Below, one piece after another: positions 16,560-25,025 of a stretch of DNA of 64,000 nt. This DNA comes from Desulfatitalea sp. BRH_c12 (GTDB lineage Bacteria > Desulfobacterota > Desulfobacteria > Desulfobacterales > Desulfosarcinaceae). The DNA lies in assembly GCA_000961655.1 (NCBI GenBank), contig LADR01000012.1, positions 124,001 through 188,000 of the forward strand, in the 5' to 3' direction. The translations under genes were made by a program, and so were the position numbers. Position 1 is the stretch's first letter. Each line of letters begins with the position of its first letter. A model generated the notes under the pieces. The model had not been told where the DNA came from, made no database searches, and was given only the letters and a program-made list of their open reading frames with translations.

Positions 16560-17717
16560 TCACTCTTCCACATCAACAATCGATGAAACTAAATCACAAG
16601 CTACATTGCTGGCCCTCTTCAGGGCATTATCGGCTAAATGAGCATACCGTTGAGTCATTAAGGGGCTTTTGTGCGTGAGAAGCTTTTGTAGTGTGTAAAG
16701 ATCCACTTGTCCCGAGGATGCCAACATGCTGGCAAAGGCATGTCGCAGGCCATGCAAATACCTGAAGTTATCTGGCAACCCCGCAGCTTTCTTGATCCGC
16801 AAAAAACTTGGTCGGCAATCGGTCAGGTGTTCTCCTTTTTCCCGGCCAGGGAACACATACGGGCTCTCTTTGTCTGGCTTAATGCTTTCGATAATTTTAC
16901 GGGCAGTATCGTTTAGCGGAATGCTCTGATCACGACCGCCTTTTGGGTCGCGCAAATTAATAAAGCCACGCTCCGAATCGATATCTGTCCATTGGAGTTT
17001 GAATATTTCTGATCGACGCATGCCGGTGAACAATGCCAAGCGCATGATATTTGCAGCGGTCTGATCATGATCGGCATCCAAGGCCTTCAACAGTGATTTG
17101 AGTTGCGCCTTGTTAAGGTCCTCGGTTGTCTGGTTGTTCAACCGGGGAATTTCGATCTTGAAGGCAATCGGTGAAGTCAGGCCTTTTTTTATACCGTAGT
17201 TGATGGTGCGTCGCAGCAGCTCGAGAACGTGGGCCGCTGTAGTACGCTTTCCGGCTTTTTGTAGATCGATCCGGATTTGATCCACGTCCAAAGGCAACAG
17301 TTGGCCAGGTTCCTTGGCGCCGAGTGTCTCTCGCAAATGGTGGTTGAATCTTGCTTTATCATGAGCCAAAACTTTGTTGTCAGCGTGAGTATCACAATAA
17401 TAATCCCACAGTTTAGATATCGTCCAGCGCACTACTTCAGCGTCTGCGGTGGCGTTTTTTTCAGCTTTTTCCGCTTCTTTAGCAGCTCTTTTTTCGGCAT
17501 TGGTGGCCTCTTTTCCCTTGATACGAAGCGCACGTTGGTATGATGCTCGCGCGGGTGTCATATCCTCGCCAGCGCGTCCGGCTTTCTCAGAAATTAGCTT
17601 TCCGTCCTTGCGGTAGGTTATGTAGAATATTTTTTCAGGCTTGCCAGTTATGCGGTTATTTCCCCATATGAAATACACCCCTGGGTATCCTGTTTTATGT
17701 CTTTTCTGTGCGGGCAT
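16560..17717 (-). CDS. Tyrosine-type site-specific integrase
   Basis: The 385-residue protein has an Arm-type N-terminal domain (YITYRKDGKL), a SAM-like core-binding domain near 95-190 and a catalytic domain with R in TGMRRSEI, H-x-x-R in HGLRHAF, H in LLTHKS and the nucleophile Y in MTQRYAHL. It recombines att sites. Its start lies 180 bp from a 3' tRNA-Asn fragment at 17900-17944, the expected right attachment site. AGGTG precedes the ATG. An unusual Ala/Lys/Glu-rich stretch (NAEKRAAKEAEKAEKNA) forms a short coiled linker. Confidence 0.95.
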   Translation of the reverse strand: MPAQKRHKTGYPGVYFIWGNNRITGKPEKIFYITYRKDGKLISEKAGRAGEDMTPARASYQRALRIKGKEATNAEKRAAKEAEKAEKNATADAEVVRWTISKLWDYYCDTHADNKVLAHDKARFNHHLRETLGAKEPGQLLPLDVDQIRIDLQKAGKRTTAAHVLELLRRTINYGIKKGLTSPIAFKIEIPRLNNQTTEDLNKAQLKSLLKALDADHDQTAANIMRLALFTGMRRSEIFKLQWTDIDSERGFINLRDPKGGRDQSIPLNDTARKIIESIKPDKESPYVFPGREKGEHLTDCRPSFLRIKKAAGLPDNFRYLHGLRHAFASMLASSGQVDLYTLQKLLTHKSPLMTQRYAHLADNALKRASNVACDLVSSIVDVEE

Positions 17718-17899
17718 TTTACACCTGTTTTTATAACCACTAGTTTTAAACGCGATTTATACCCAACACTATACCCAACACGCGGGTTAAAAGTCAAGGT
17801 AAGTAGTGGTATGTTCTTAATCTTGTATCTGCCCGAAATTGTAAATTTAAATAGATAAGTAAAAAACGAGGTAAATTGAAGTATGATCGAAAATAGGAT
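17718..17899. promoter_or_regulatory. Integrase upstream region with short direct repeats
   Basis: The stretch between the integrase start and the attachment site is AT-rich and contains a repeated ACCCAACAC (in TATACCCAACACTATACCCAACACG near 17758-17781). These may be arm-type or regulator binding sites. Confidence 0.4.
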
Positions 17900-17944
17900 C
17901 TGTTAACCACTAGGCTGTAGGTTCAAGTCCTACTCGGGGAGCCA
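17900..17944 (+). repeat. 3' fragment of tRNA-Asn (GTT), candidate attR
   Basis: The sequence starts in the anticodon loop (CTGTTAA), continues through a complete T arm (GTAGG TTCAAGT CCTAC) and ends with acceptor strand TCGGGGA, discriminator G and CCA. The 5' half is absent: the bases before CTGTTAA do not pair with the anticodon-stem remnant. This is the product expected when an element enters a tRNA gene from its anticodon loop and leaves a 3' copy at the far end. The terminator that follows supports this being the original chromosomal side, so the element lies to the left. Confidence 0.85.
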
Positions 17945-17952
17945 AAGAATAC

Positions 17953-17988
17953 AAGGGCTTAGAGAAAACAATCTCTAAGCCCTTTTAA
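17953..17988 (+). terminator. Rho-independent terminator of the original tRNA-Asn gene
   Basis: AAGGGCTTAGAGA (17953-17965) pairs perfectly with TCTCTAAGCCCTT (17972-17984) and runs into TTTT. Its place nine bases after the tRNA CCA end is typical for tRNA transcripts. Confidence 0.88.
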
Positions 17989-18318
17989 TTATTCCAACCA
18001 TATTTCCATCCGGTCAAATCACCAGCGCTGACGAAGGGTCAATTTTTGAATTATATAACGCAACTTTCGGGTTCCATACACCGGCGAACCGTGCAGGTGG
18101 TCTGCGCCACCATCATTTCGATACCGGAAATGTTTCCGAAACGCGGGGGGAAAGACATCCCGAAGAAGGCGACCTGAATTTTTTCGCGTTTTTGTGACCA
18201 TTGTCACAGACTTTATCGAGGGATTTTAGACATACATCGCCAGGATGGCGATCAGGGCTTCGCATGCCTTCATGCGGTGCAAAGTTATGATTATGAAGGA
18301 CTCAAAAGGAGGTGTACC
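17989..18318. other. Gap without recognisable gene
   Basis: No gene is supported between the tRNA terminator and the small gene at 18319. A possible promoter for the small gene may lie here, but no clear -35/-10 pair was identified. Confidence 0.5.
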
Positions 18319-18522
18319 ATGATGAGGGAAAAAGGACTTCTATATTGGATAGAAGAACGGTTTTTGCGTTTCTATACACGCTTTTCCGTTGGTGAGAGAT
18401 ACGCAAAGCCAGAAGCTGCGAGCGAACATCCCGAAAGCGGCAGATCCGGTATCCGAACCAAAGACTCACCGATGCCGCGATCAAACGGGATGGCAACCTT
18501 AAATGAATCTATCGAATCGTGA
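18319..18522 (+). CDS. Small hypothetical protein, 67 residues
   Basis: Start placed at the ATG at 18319 because AAGGAGG lies just upstream. The product begins MMREKGLLYWIEERFLRFYT, an amphipathic basic/aromatic helix, and then becomes polar with several Ser, Pro and Arg. No family is recognised and there is no signal peptide. The strong ribosome site is the main support for it being real. Confidence 0.5.
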   Translation: MMREKGLLYWIEERFLRFYTRFSVGERYAKPEAASEHPESGRSGIRTKDSPMPRSNGMATLNESIES

Positions 18523-18676
18523 AACAGTGTCAAAGGTCAGGTTTCCAAATGAGCAACGAATTTTAGAACTATCGGAAGAGTGGTTTTGAAGCAGAAATCG
18601 GGAGGTGCCGATTCGTTGAAAACAATATAAGTAGAACGACAGTTTTTACAAGAACGGCACCTTAGGAAAATGAGGA

Positions 18677-19096
18677 TCACGGCACCTGTAAAAAATACCA
18701 ATCCCCCGGTCTGAACATCAGTGTCTTGCAAGTATGATCAATATAGTCCTGCATTTCCCCTCTTTGATACTTCTTAAGGGTGTATCCTTGGCCAACGGCT
18801 TTGATCATAACGGCAAGCAGATTTGCCTTCCAATAAAACTTGTGATCGAATTCAGATTCTCCGATCCTTTTATATACGAAACGATCTGGTCCGGAAATTA
18901 GATCCGCCAAAACAGTAATACAATCAGTTTCCAAATGGAGTGCGTTCTCAAGCATGGCACGACGTTGAAGATCCCCCAAAGGAAATCCATCCAGATATGC
19001 CTTTGCCATGATGATCATCAATTTCGTGCGGGCGATGAAAATGTCATTGATGTCCATTTCACGAGTTTCGGATGGTGGCGCGCCTAAACTGAGCAT
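18677..19096 (-). CDS. Hypothetical protein, 139 residues
   Basis: Start placed at the ATG at 19096, preceded by CAGGAGGAACAGCT; the frame is open 17 codons further but without a ribosome site. The product is soluble and helical, with DIFIARTKLMIIMAKAYLDG and LENALHLETDCITVLADLI. No motif or family is recognised. It lies alone between the small gene at 18319 and the first IS66 copy. Confidence 0.65.
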   Translation of the reverse strand: MLSLGAPPSETREMDINDIFIARTKLMIIMAKAYLDGFPLGDLQRRAMLENALHLETDCITVLADLISGPDRFVYKRIGESEFDHKFYWKANLLAVMIKAVGQGYTLKKYQRGEMQDYIDHTCKTLMFRPGDWYFLQVP

Positions 19097-19375
19097 AGCT
19101 GTTCCTCCTGATGTCAAATTGCCATAACATCGGATCAAGGTAATCATCGAATTCGTGGGGTGTATCGCTCTTAAGCAGTCTGGATCATTCGAGTAGAAGG
19201 GTTACCTGAGAATTTGTCGCGTTGGATATGGCAGCCGAAACCATTTCGCGGTGCGCACGCTACTGGACCAAACCATGAAGCTTGTAATGGCATGAGGTAA
19301 TTCCAATAAGGCTTATCTTTTAATCACTTACCTTTCATCTTGCTTGCAGGTGCAAGGCCCCTTAGAGGCTTTCAT
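19097..19375. other. Gap before IS66 copy 1
   Basis: No gene or RNA is recognised in this stretch upstream of the IS66 insertion. Confidence 0.5.
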
Positions 19376-19383
19376 TATTGAAA
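19376..19383. repeat. Target-site duplication of IS66 copy 1 (left)
   Basis: TATTGAAA here is repeated at 21108-21115, directly after the right end of the element. Eight bases is the usual IS66-family duplication. Confidence 0.9.
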
Positions 19384-21107
19384 GTAACTACTCAGCGTAA
19401 ATTGAAGAAAATTCCAAAAAAGTAGAAAAAAAGCTTGACAAGGTTTTCGACAAAAAATCAAAAATTCGTACTTCAGTATAGTTCTTTTATACAGCATTAT
19501 TTGTGACGCGGGACAGGATGTATTTAGGCCTTTTACATTTAAGGCCATGCCCATTGCGCCAAATTATTTTACGCGCGCTGTGGACGATTACAGGGCGAAA
19601 AATCTCGGATTTAAAACCTGTGCTATAGTAGCTATATCAAGCGGCACAGGGATCCGAATGAAAATTCAAAACATTGACATTGAAGCCACCATCAGCAAGG
19701 TTCAGAAGATACTTGCTGAAGACCGGCATATGTCTGAAGCCACCAGGTCAATGTTCGAAATTCTGGTTTTGGTCATCACCTTGCTCGCAAACCGTCTGGG
19801 TTTAAACAGTACAAACAGCAGCAAACCGCCATCCAGCGATCCAAACCGGACAAAGAAAACCAAAAGCAGCACCGGCAAAAAGGCGGGCGGACAAAATGGC
19901 CATATTGGCGTTACACTGAAGAAAGTCGATGATCCTGACAGGATCGAGACGATCAAAATCGATCGACGCACATTGCCCGGCAGACAATACCGGGAAGTCG
20001 GATTCGAGGCACGCCAGGTTTTTGATATTGATATATCAAGGGTTGTGACAGAATACCGAGCTCAAATACTTGAGGATGAAAACAGTCGCCGGTTCGTAGC
20101 ACCATTTCCGGAAGGCGTTACAAAGGCGGTTCAATATGGATCAGGAATAAAGGCGCACGCGGTCTATATGTCCCAATACCAACTGATCCCTTATAACAGA
20201 ATACAAAATTACTTTGCCGACCAAATAAATGTGCCTATCAGCGAAGGGTCGATTTTCAATTTCAATAAAGAAGCCTTTGAATTATTAGCGGACTTTGAAG
20301 ATCGGGCCAAGCAAGAATTGTCCGACTCACAGCTTTTGCACGCAGATGAAACGGGCATCAATATCGGTGGCAAGGGGCACTGGCTGCACAGCGCATCCAA
20401 TGAATTTTGGACGCTTTTCCGACCTCATGCTAAAAGAGGAACCGATGCCATGGACGAAATTGGCGTGCTGCCACGATTCACTGGAACATTGTGCCATGAT
20501 CATTGGAAGCCATACTACAGATACGGTTGCACGCATGCGCTGTGCAATGCGCATCATCTGAGGGAATTGACCAGGGCATGGGAGCAGGATGGCCAAAAGT
20601 GGGCACAACAGATGAAAAAGTTGCTCGAAACAATCAACGATAAGGTTCAGGAAGCCGGCGGCATTTTGGAAGCCGGGACATCGGAGAAATATCGACGAAA
20701 ATACAGAAAAGTACTTGAAACAGCTGAAATAGAGTGCCCGCCACCGGATAGACCCGACATAAAGGGAAAACGAGGCCGAATAAAAAAGACGAAATCTCGA
20801 AATCTATTGGAACGATTGAGGGACTATGAAAATGATGTGCTGCGATTCATGGATGATGAGCGCGTCCCTTTTACCAACAATATGGGCGAAAACGACATTC
20901 GTATGACCAAAGTTCAACAGAAGATATCCGGATGCTTTCGTTCAATGGAAGGTGCTTTGATTTTTTGTCGAATACGAAGCTTTTTGTCTACTTGCCGAAA
21001 ACAGGGTATCAAGGCCAGTCAAGCTCTGGATAATCTGTTCAGAGGCCAATTGCCGGACTTCCCACATGCGAAAACAGGGAATCTGGCGAGAGACGCTGAA
21101 TAGTTAC
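19384..21107 (+). mobile_element. IS66-family insertion sequence, copy 1 (1724 bp)
   Basis: The left end GTAACTACTCAGC and right end GCTGAATAGTTAC are inverted with 12 of 13 matches. The 8-bp duplication TATTGAAA flanks it at 19376-19383 and 21108-21115. Only one gene, tnpC, is present, as in the single-gene ISBst12-type branch; tnpA and tnpB are lacking. About 160 bp of noncoding DNA lie before the transposase. Confidence 0.93.
19658..21103 (+). CDS. tnpC: IS66-family transposase TnpC, copy 1
   Basis: The protein has 481 residues from the ATG at 19658, which follows AGGGA; an in-frame ATG at 19547 would add 37 residues and is kept open in both copies. Seen are the leucine-zipper-like N-terminus (LVLVITLLANRLGLNSTNSS), the SSKPPSSDPNR motif, LLHADETGINI carrying a catalytic aspartate, the H-x-H-x region CNAHHLRELTRAWEQ, and the C-terminal GENDIRMTKVQQKISGCFRS with the catalytic glutamate region. 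The frame is intact. Confidence 0.94.
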   Translation: MKIQNIDIEATISKVQKILAEDRHMSEATRSMFEILVLVITLLANRLGLNSTNSSKPPSSDPNRTKKTKSSTGKKAGGQNGHIGVTLKKVDDPDRIETIKIDRRTLPGRQYREVGFEARQVFDIDISRVVTEYRAQILEDENSRRFVAPFPEGVTKAVQYGSGIKAHAVYMSQYQLIPYNRIQNYFADQINVPISEGSIFNFNKEAFELLADFEDRAKQELSDSQLLHADETGINIGGKGHWLHSASNEFWTLFRPHAKRGTDAMDEIGVLPRFTGTLCHDHWKPYYRYGCTHALCNAHHLRELTRAWEQDGQKWAQQMKKLLETINDKVQEAGGILEAGTSEKYRRKYRKVLETAEIECPPPDRPDIKGKRGRIKKTKSRNLLERLRDYENDVLRFMDDERVPFTNNMGENDIRMTKVQQKISGCFRSMEGALIFCRIRSFLSTCRKQGIKASQALDNLFRGQLPDFPHAKTGNLARDAE

Positions 21108-21131
21108 TATTGAAATTAATATTATAAAAAC
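21108..21131. repeat. 24-bp spacer made of two target duplications
   Basis: It holds the right duplication of copy 1 (TATTGAAA, 21108-21115), eight bases, and the left duplication of copy 2 (ATAAAAAC, 21124-21131). It is the original chromosomal sequence between the two insertion points and contains the former stop codon of the 4Fe-4S gene. Confidence 0.88.
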
Positions 21132-22855
21132 GTAACTACTCAGCGTAAATTGAAGAAAATTCCAAAAAATCAGAAAAAAAGCTTGACAAGGTTTTCGACA
21201 AAAAATCAAAAATTAGTACTGCAGTATAGTTCCTTTATGCAGCATCATTTGTAACGCGGGACAGGATGTACTTAGGTCTTTTACAAGTAAGTTTATGCTC
21301 ATTGCGCCAAATTATTTTACGCGCGCTGTGGACGATTACAGAGCGAAAAATTTTGGATTTAAAACCTGTGCTATAGTAGCTTTATCAACCGGCACAGGTA
21401 TCCGAATGAAAATTCAAAACATTGACATCGAAGCCACCATCAACAAGGTTCAGAAGATAATTGCTGAAGACCGGCATATGTCTGAAGCCACCAAGTCAAT
21501 GTTCGAAATTTTGGTTTTGGTCATCACCCTGCTTTCAAACCGTTTGGGTTTAAACAGTACAAACAGCAGCAAACCGCCATCCAGCGATCCAAACCGGACA
21601 AAGAAAACCAAAAGCAGCACCGGGAAAAAGGCGGGCGGACAAAATGGCCATATCGGCGTTACACTGAAGAAAGTCGATGATCCTGACAGGATCGAGACGA
21701 TCAAAATCGATCGACGCACATTGCCCGGCAGACAATACCGGGAAGTCGGATTTGAGGCGCGCCAGGTTTTTGATATTGATATCTCAAGGGTTGTGACAGA
21801 ATACCGAGCTCAAATACTTGAGGATGAAAACAGTCGCCGGTTCGTAGCACCATTTCCGGAAGGCGTTACGAAGGCGGTTCAATATGGATCAGGAATTAAG
21901 GCGCACGCGGTCTATATGTCCCAATACCAACTGATCCCTTATAACAGAATACAAAATTACTTTGCCGACCAAATAAATGTACCTATTAGCGAAGGATCGA
22001 TTTTCAATTTCAATAAAGAAGCCTTTGAACTATTGGCGAACTTTGAAGATCGGGCCAAGCAAGAATTGGCAGCTTCACAGCTTTTGCACGCAGATGAAAC
22101 GGGTATCAATATCGGTGGCAAGGGGCACTGGCTGCACAGCGCATCCAATGAATTTTGGACGCTTTTCCATCCCCACGCTAAAAGAGGCACCGACGCCATG
22201 GACGAAATTGGCGTGCTACCACGATTCACTGGAACATTGTGTCATGATCATTGGAAGCCATACTACAGATACGGTTGCACGCATGCGCTGTGCAATGCGC
22301 ATCATCTGAGGGAATTGACCAGGGCATGGGAGCAGGATGGCCAAAAGTGGGCACAACAGATGAAAAAGTTGCTCGAAACAATCAACGATAAGGTTCAGGA
22401 AGCCGGCGGCATTTTGGATGCCGAGACTTCGGAAAAATATCGACGAAAATACAGAAAAGTACTTGAAACAGCCGAAATAGAGTGCCCGCCACCGGATAGA
22501 CCCGACAAAAAGGGAAAACGAGGCCGAATAAAAAAGACGAAATCTCGAAATCTATTGGAACGATTGAGGGACTATGAAAATGATGCACTGCGATTCATGG
22601 ATAATGAGCGCGTCCCATTTACCAACAATATGGGCGAAAACGACATCCGTATGACCAAAGTTCAACAGAAGATATCCGGATGCTTTCGTTCGATGGAAGG
22701 TGCTTTGATTTTTTGTCGAATACGAAGCTTTTTGTCTACTTGCCGAAAACAAGGAATCAAAGCCAGTCAAGCTCTGGATAATCTGTTCAGAGGCAAATTG
22801 CCGGACTTCCCACATGCGAAAACAGGGAATCTGTCGAGAGACGCTGAATAGTTAC
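21132..22855 (+). mobile_element. IS66-family insertion sequence, copy 2 (1724 bp)
   Basis: Same length, orientation and terminal repeats as copy 1, offset by 1748 bp, with scattered base differences in both coding and noncoding parts. It has its own duplication ATAAAAAC at 21124-21131 and 22856-22863. It therefore inserted independently and is not a tandem duplication of copy 1. Confidence 0.93.
21406..22851 (+). CDS. tnpC: IS66-family transposase TnpC, copy 2
   Basis: The product is nearly identical to copy 1 over 481 residues; differences include SK for SR near residue 31, AASQ for SDSQ before LLHADETG, and GKLPDF for GQLPDF near the end. All motifs named for copy 1 are present. The start is taken as the ATG at 21406; an ATG at 21295 is in frame. 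The stop codon lies inside the right terminal repeat. Confidence 0.94.
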   Translation: MKIQNIDIEATINKVQKIIAEDRHMSEATKSMFEILVLVITLLSNRLGLNSTNSSKPPSSDPNRTKKTKSSTGKKAGGQNGHIGVTLKKVDDPDRIETIKIDRRTLPGRQYREVGFEARQVFDIDISRVVTEYRAQILEDENSRRFVAPFPEGVTKAVQYGSGIKAHAVYMSQYQLIPYNRIQNYFADQINVPISEGSIFNFNKEAFELLANFEDRAKQELAASQLLHADETGINIGGKGHWLHSASNEFWTLFHPHAKRGTDAMDEIGVLPRFTGTLCHDHWKPYYRYGCTHALCNAHHLRELTRAWEQDGQKWAQQMKKLLETINDKVQEAGGILDAETSEKYRRKYRKVLETAEIECPPPDRPDKKGKRGRIKKTKSRNLLERLRDYENDALRFMDNERVPFTNNMGENDIRMTKVQQKISGCFRSMEGALIFCRIRSFLSTCRKQGIKASQALDNLFRGKLPDFPHAKTGNLSRDAE

Positions 22856-23939
22856 ATAAAAACTTCGTTATCTCGATACCGCGCTCGCTTGCTCGTTTTA
22901 CAAACCAGGATCGTTCGTCTTTAGGTGGCCGCTCTATATCTGCCGCATTTTTCCGTTTTAGTGTTATTGCTTCTGATGGACAATGTGTAACGCATAAACC
23001 GCATCCAATGCACTTCTCAAGATTTATCTTGTAAACATTTTTATCTTCATCTATCGCGTTGACTTGGCACCTTTCTTCTTTGCATATTCCACAGGCGGTG
23101 CATTCATCAGGGTTGATATATGCAAGATAGTAGGAATTAATTACATCAGAAGCTTTTAGGCCCAATTTACTTATTCCACTCAAGACCTCACAACAACACC
23201 CACAGCAATTGCATATGAAAAAATGACCGCTTTCTATATTCCATGTTAAATGGACTAATGCTGCTTCTTCTGCTTGTTCAAGTACGGCGTATGCATCATT
23301 TTTAGAAATCGCCCTGTAACCTTCCAAGTTATCGAAAAAACCGGGAATAGGAGCATAACCAGTGCAAACTTCTAAGGGTTTATCACACCTTTTATTTAAG
23401 AGGCCTTTTTGCTTTTTGCATATACACTCAAAAACGGCAAAGGATTGACTGTTATCGATTATATTGGAAACCTGCTCATATGGAAGGGCTTCGTGTCGGG
23501 CTGGGATTTTCTTTTGTATGGGCAGCACTTGCATTAATTGGGGTTTACTTTTGAAGAATTGTTGCATGTAAGTACCCATGAATTCCTCACACATCTTAGC
23601 CATTTCTTTGTCCATGTGCTGAAGCTGAAATTCAAAAATTCCAAATGCCCAAGGCAACATTTTAAACATTTTCATAGCACCGAAATCTAATTTAAAAACC
23701 TGTCCCCTCCTGCTCATTTCTAATAATTGTTCTTCTAACCCCACTATAGGGCGACCCGTTCGTTCAGAGATTTGTTGTGGGGTTTCAAAATCCAGACGCA
23801 AATCGCAAAAGAGATCGGCGTCTTCTGGTCGGAAGATTCTTTTTAAAATGCGAATTTCCACACCAGATTCCGTTGATGGAAATCCATTTGGGAGTGTATG
23901 GAGAACCTTAGCGAGTTTGATATATTTTTCTTCATTCAT
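22767..23939 (-). CDS. 4Fe-4S ferredoxin-type protein with IS-altered C-terminus
   Basis: The 390-residue protein has a long N-terminal region ending in cysteine-rich FAVFECICKKQ and ICNCCGCCCEVL, then two 4Fe-4S motifs: CTACGICKEERCQVNAI and CIGCGLCVTHCPSEAITL. It should carry electrons in the cytoplasm. Proteins of this build are common in sulfate reducers but have no set role. The gene runs into IS66 copy 2: the native end was RGIEITKFL followed by TAA, and the insertion replaced that stop by 29 residues read from the IS antisense strand. The iron-sulfur parts are intact, so function may survive. A GAGGGAG site precedes the ATG. Confidence 0.85.
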   Translation of the reverse strand: MNEEKYIKLAKVLHTLPNGFPSTESGVEIRILKRIFRPEDADLFCDLRLDFETPQQISERTGRPIVGLEEQLLEMSRRGQVFKLDFGAMKMFKMLPWAFGIFEFQLQHMDKEMAKMCEEFMGTYMQQFFKSKPQLMQVLPIQKKIPARHEALPYEQVSNIIDNSQSFAVFECICKKQKGLLNKRCDKPLEVCTGYAPIPGFFDNLEGYRAISKNDAYAVLEQAEEAALVHLTWNIESGHFFICNCCGCCCEVLSGISKLGLKASDVINSYYLAYINPDECTACGICKEERCQVNAIDEDKNVYKINLEKCIGCGLCVTHCPSEAITLKRKNAADIERPPKDERSWFVKRASERGIEITKFLCNYSASLDRFPVFACGKSGNLPLNRLSRA

Positions 23940-24244
23940 GGGTTTCTCCCTCCAATATTGATTTGTAAAAACTGATAGGGTAAGGGGCCAACCTCAATAA
24001 ATTTTATTGAATATATAACGATCATTGCTCAAATCTGCCGGGATTGCTTCTGATGCATTGGCAAAATTTTTGAACTGCGCAGAGAAACGATTGATGCTGG
24101 CCTGCCTTCGCCTGAAACAAGCAAGCAGATCCAAATGGTAGTGAACTGGCAGGCGGGGAAATGAACGTTATCAATTATCCATTCAGCGCTTGGCCATAAC
24201 GATCGCTTTTTTTTGGCCAGCGCTGAAGGGATAAAGAGCTTGAC
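23940..24244. other. Gap without recognisable gene
   Basis: About 300 bp between the 4Fe-4S gene start and the end of khpA. No promoter or RNA is recognised; a promoter for the 4Fe-4S gene is expected here. Confidence 0.4.
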
Positions 24245-24475
24245 CTATTCGATTATTTCCAAGATCGTACGCTTCCGGGCCTTAGTGGATACAGCACTTA
24301 AAATCGTGCGCATCGCCTCTGCGGTACGACCTTGTTTTCCAATAACCTTTCCGATATCTCCCTTGCCGACATGCAATTCCAGAACAGTAATGTTTTCGCC
24401 TTCCACTTTAGAAACAAAAACATCCCCGGGTTGATCGACGAGCTGTTGCGCGATGAATTTAATCAACTGATCCAT
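24245..24475 (-). CDS. khpA: KH-domain RNA-binding protein KhpA
   Basis: The 76-residue protein is a single KH domain, with the GxxG loop in KVIGKQGRTAEAMR. It matches the length and layout of KhpA/YlqC, which binds RNA and works with KhpB in many bacteria. AAAGGAG lies upstream of the ATG. In most genomes khpA sits between rpsP and rimM; here it stands alone, which suggests an additional paralogue. No partner is visible nearby. Confidence 0.85.
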   Translation of the reverse strand: MDQLIKFIAQQLVDQPGDVFVSKVEGENITVLELHVGKGDIGKVIGKQGRTAEAMRTILSAVSTKARKRTILEIIE

Positions 24476-24640
24476 GAGATTCTCCTTTTCAGATGCAACT
24501 TTTGAGTGTGATCTGTGGACACAACAAAATCAGAGATGGAAATACGCTTAACATCCTAAAATTTAAAATGATATGGGGTATTCACCCCAAGGCAGTGTCT
24601 TTGAGGATGGTCGAACTTGGTTATCCATCGTTCAATATCA

Positions 24641-25003
24641 TTATTTCTTAACCCATGTTCTGATGATCACCCCATTCTTTTTCCCTGAATCAATAAGATA
24701 ATCGATGTTGACGACCCATTGGTTTTCATAAGCATCTCTGAGTAGATCCAACATCCCTTGCCGTGCCAGCGCTTGAGCATCGTTGCGAAGTTGAAAACCA
24801 AATGACATGCCCGGCTTAGTGTCCAGTTGGATGACCACCTCTACATCAATTTGATCCGTGGGTGGTCCATATTTGGTTCCCACGTCATGCACCCGCAACA
24901 TTGTCAATCGCCCTTGCGAATTTAACAGCGCTGCTTCCATGGTGCCGGCCACACCGAAGAGTATCGACAAAACGATGATTGGAACTGCCATTCTTGTTTT
25001 CAT
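24641..25003 (-). CDS. Small exported protein sharing a domain with the large CARDB/BNR protein
   Basis: Residues 1-24 form a signal peptide (MAVPIIVLSILFGVAGTMEA). The mature part contains LTMLRVHDVGTKYGPPTDQ and IDVEVVIQLDTKPGMSFGF, which aligns along its length with the last 95 residues of the preceding gene product (LKMLRVHNLGTKYGPPDDQ, LDVEVVVQLDTAPGKGYGF). It lies 22 bp after that gene in the same direction with AAAGGAG upstream, so it is likely its operon partner. The domain has no name I can give. Confidence 0.82.
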   Translation of the reverse strand: MKTRMAVPIIVLSILFGVAGTMEAALLNSQGRLTMLRVHDVGTKYGPPTDQIDVEVVIQLDTKPGMSFGFQLRNDAQALARQGMLDLLRDAYENQWVVNIDYLIDSGKKNGVIIRTWVKK

Positions 25004-25025
25004 TTTAGCTCCTTTCCCGTCAACT

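Noticed and set aside
17880-17944. Complete tRNA-Asn gene
   Set aside because: Only the 3' half is present; the bases before the anticodon loop do not form a D arm, anticodon stem or acceptor strand.
19384-22855. Composite transposon bounded by the two IS66 copies
   Set aside because: Only 24 bp lie between the copies, and each has its own target duplication.
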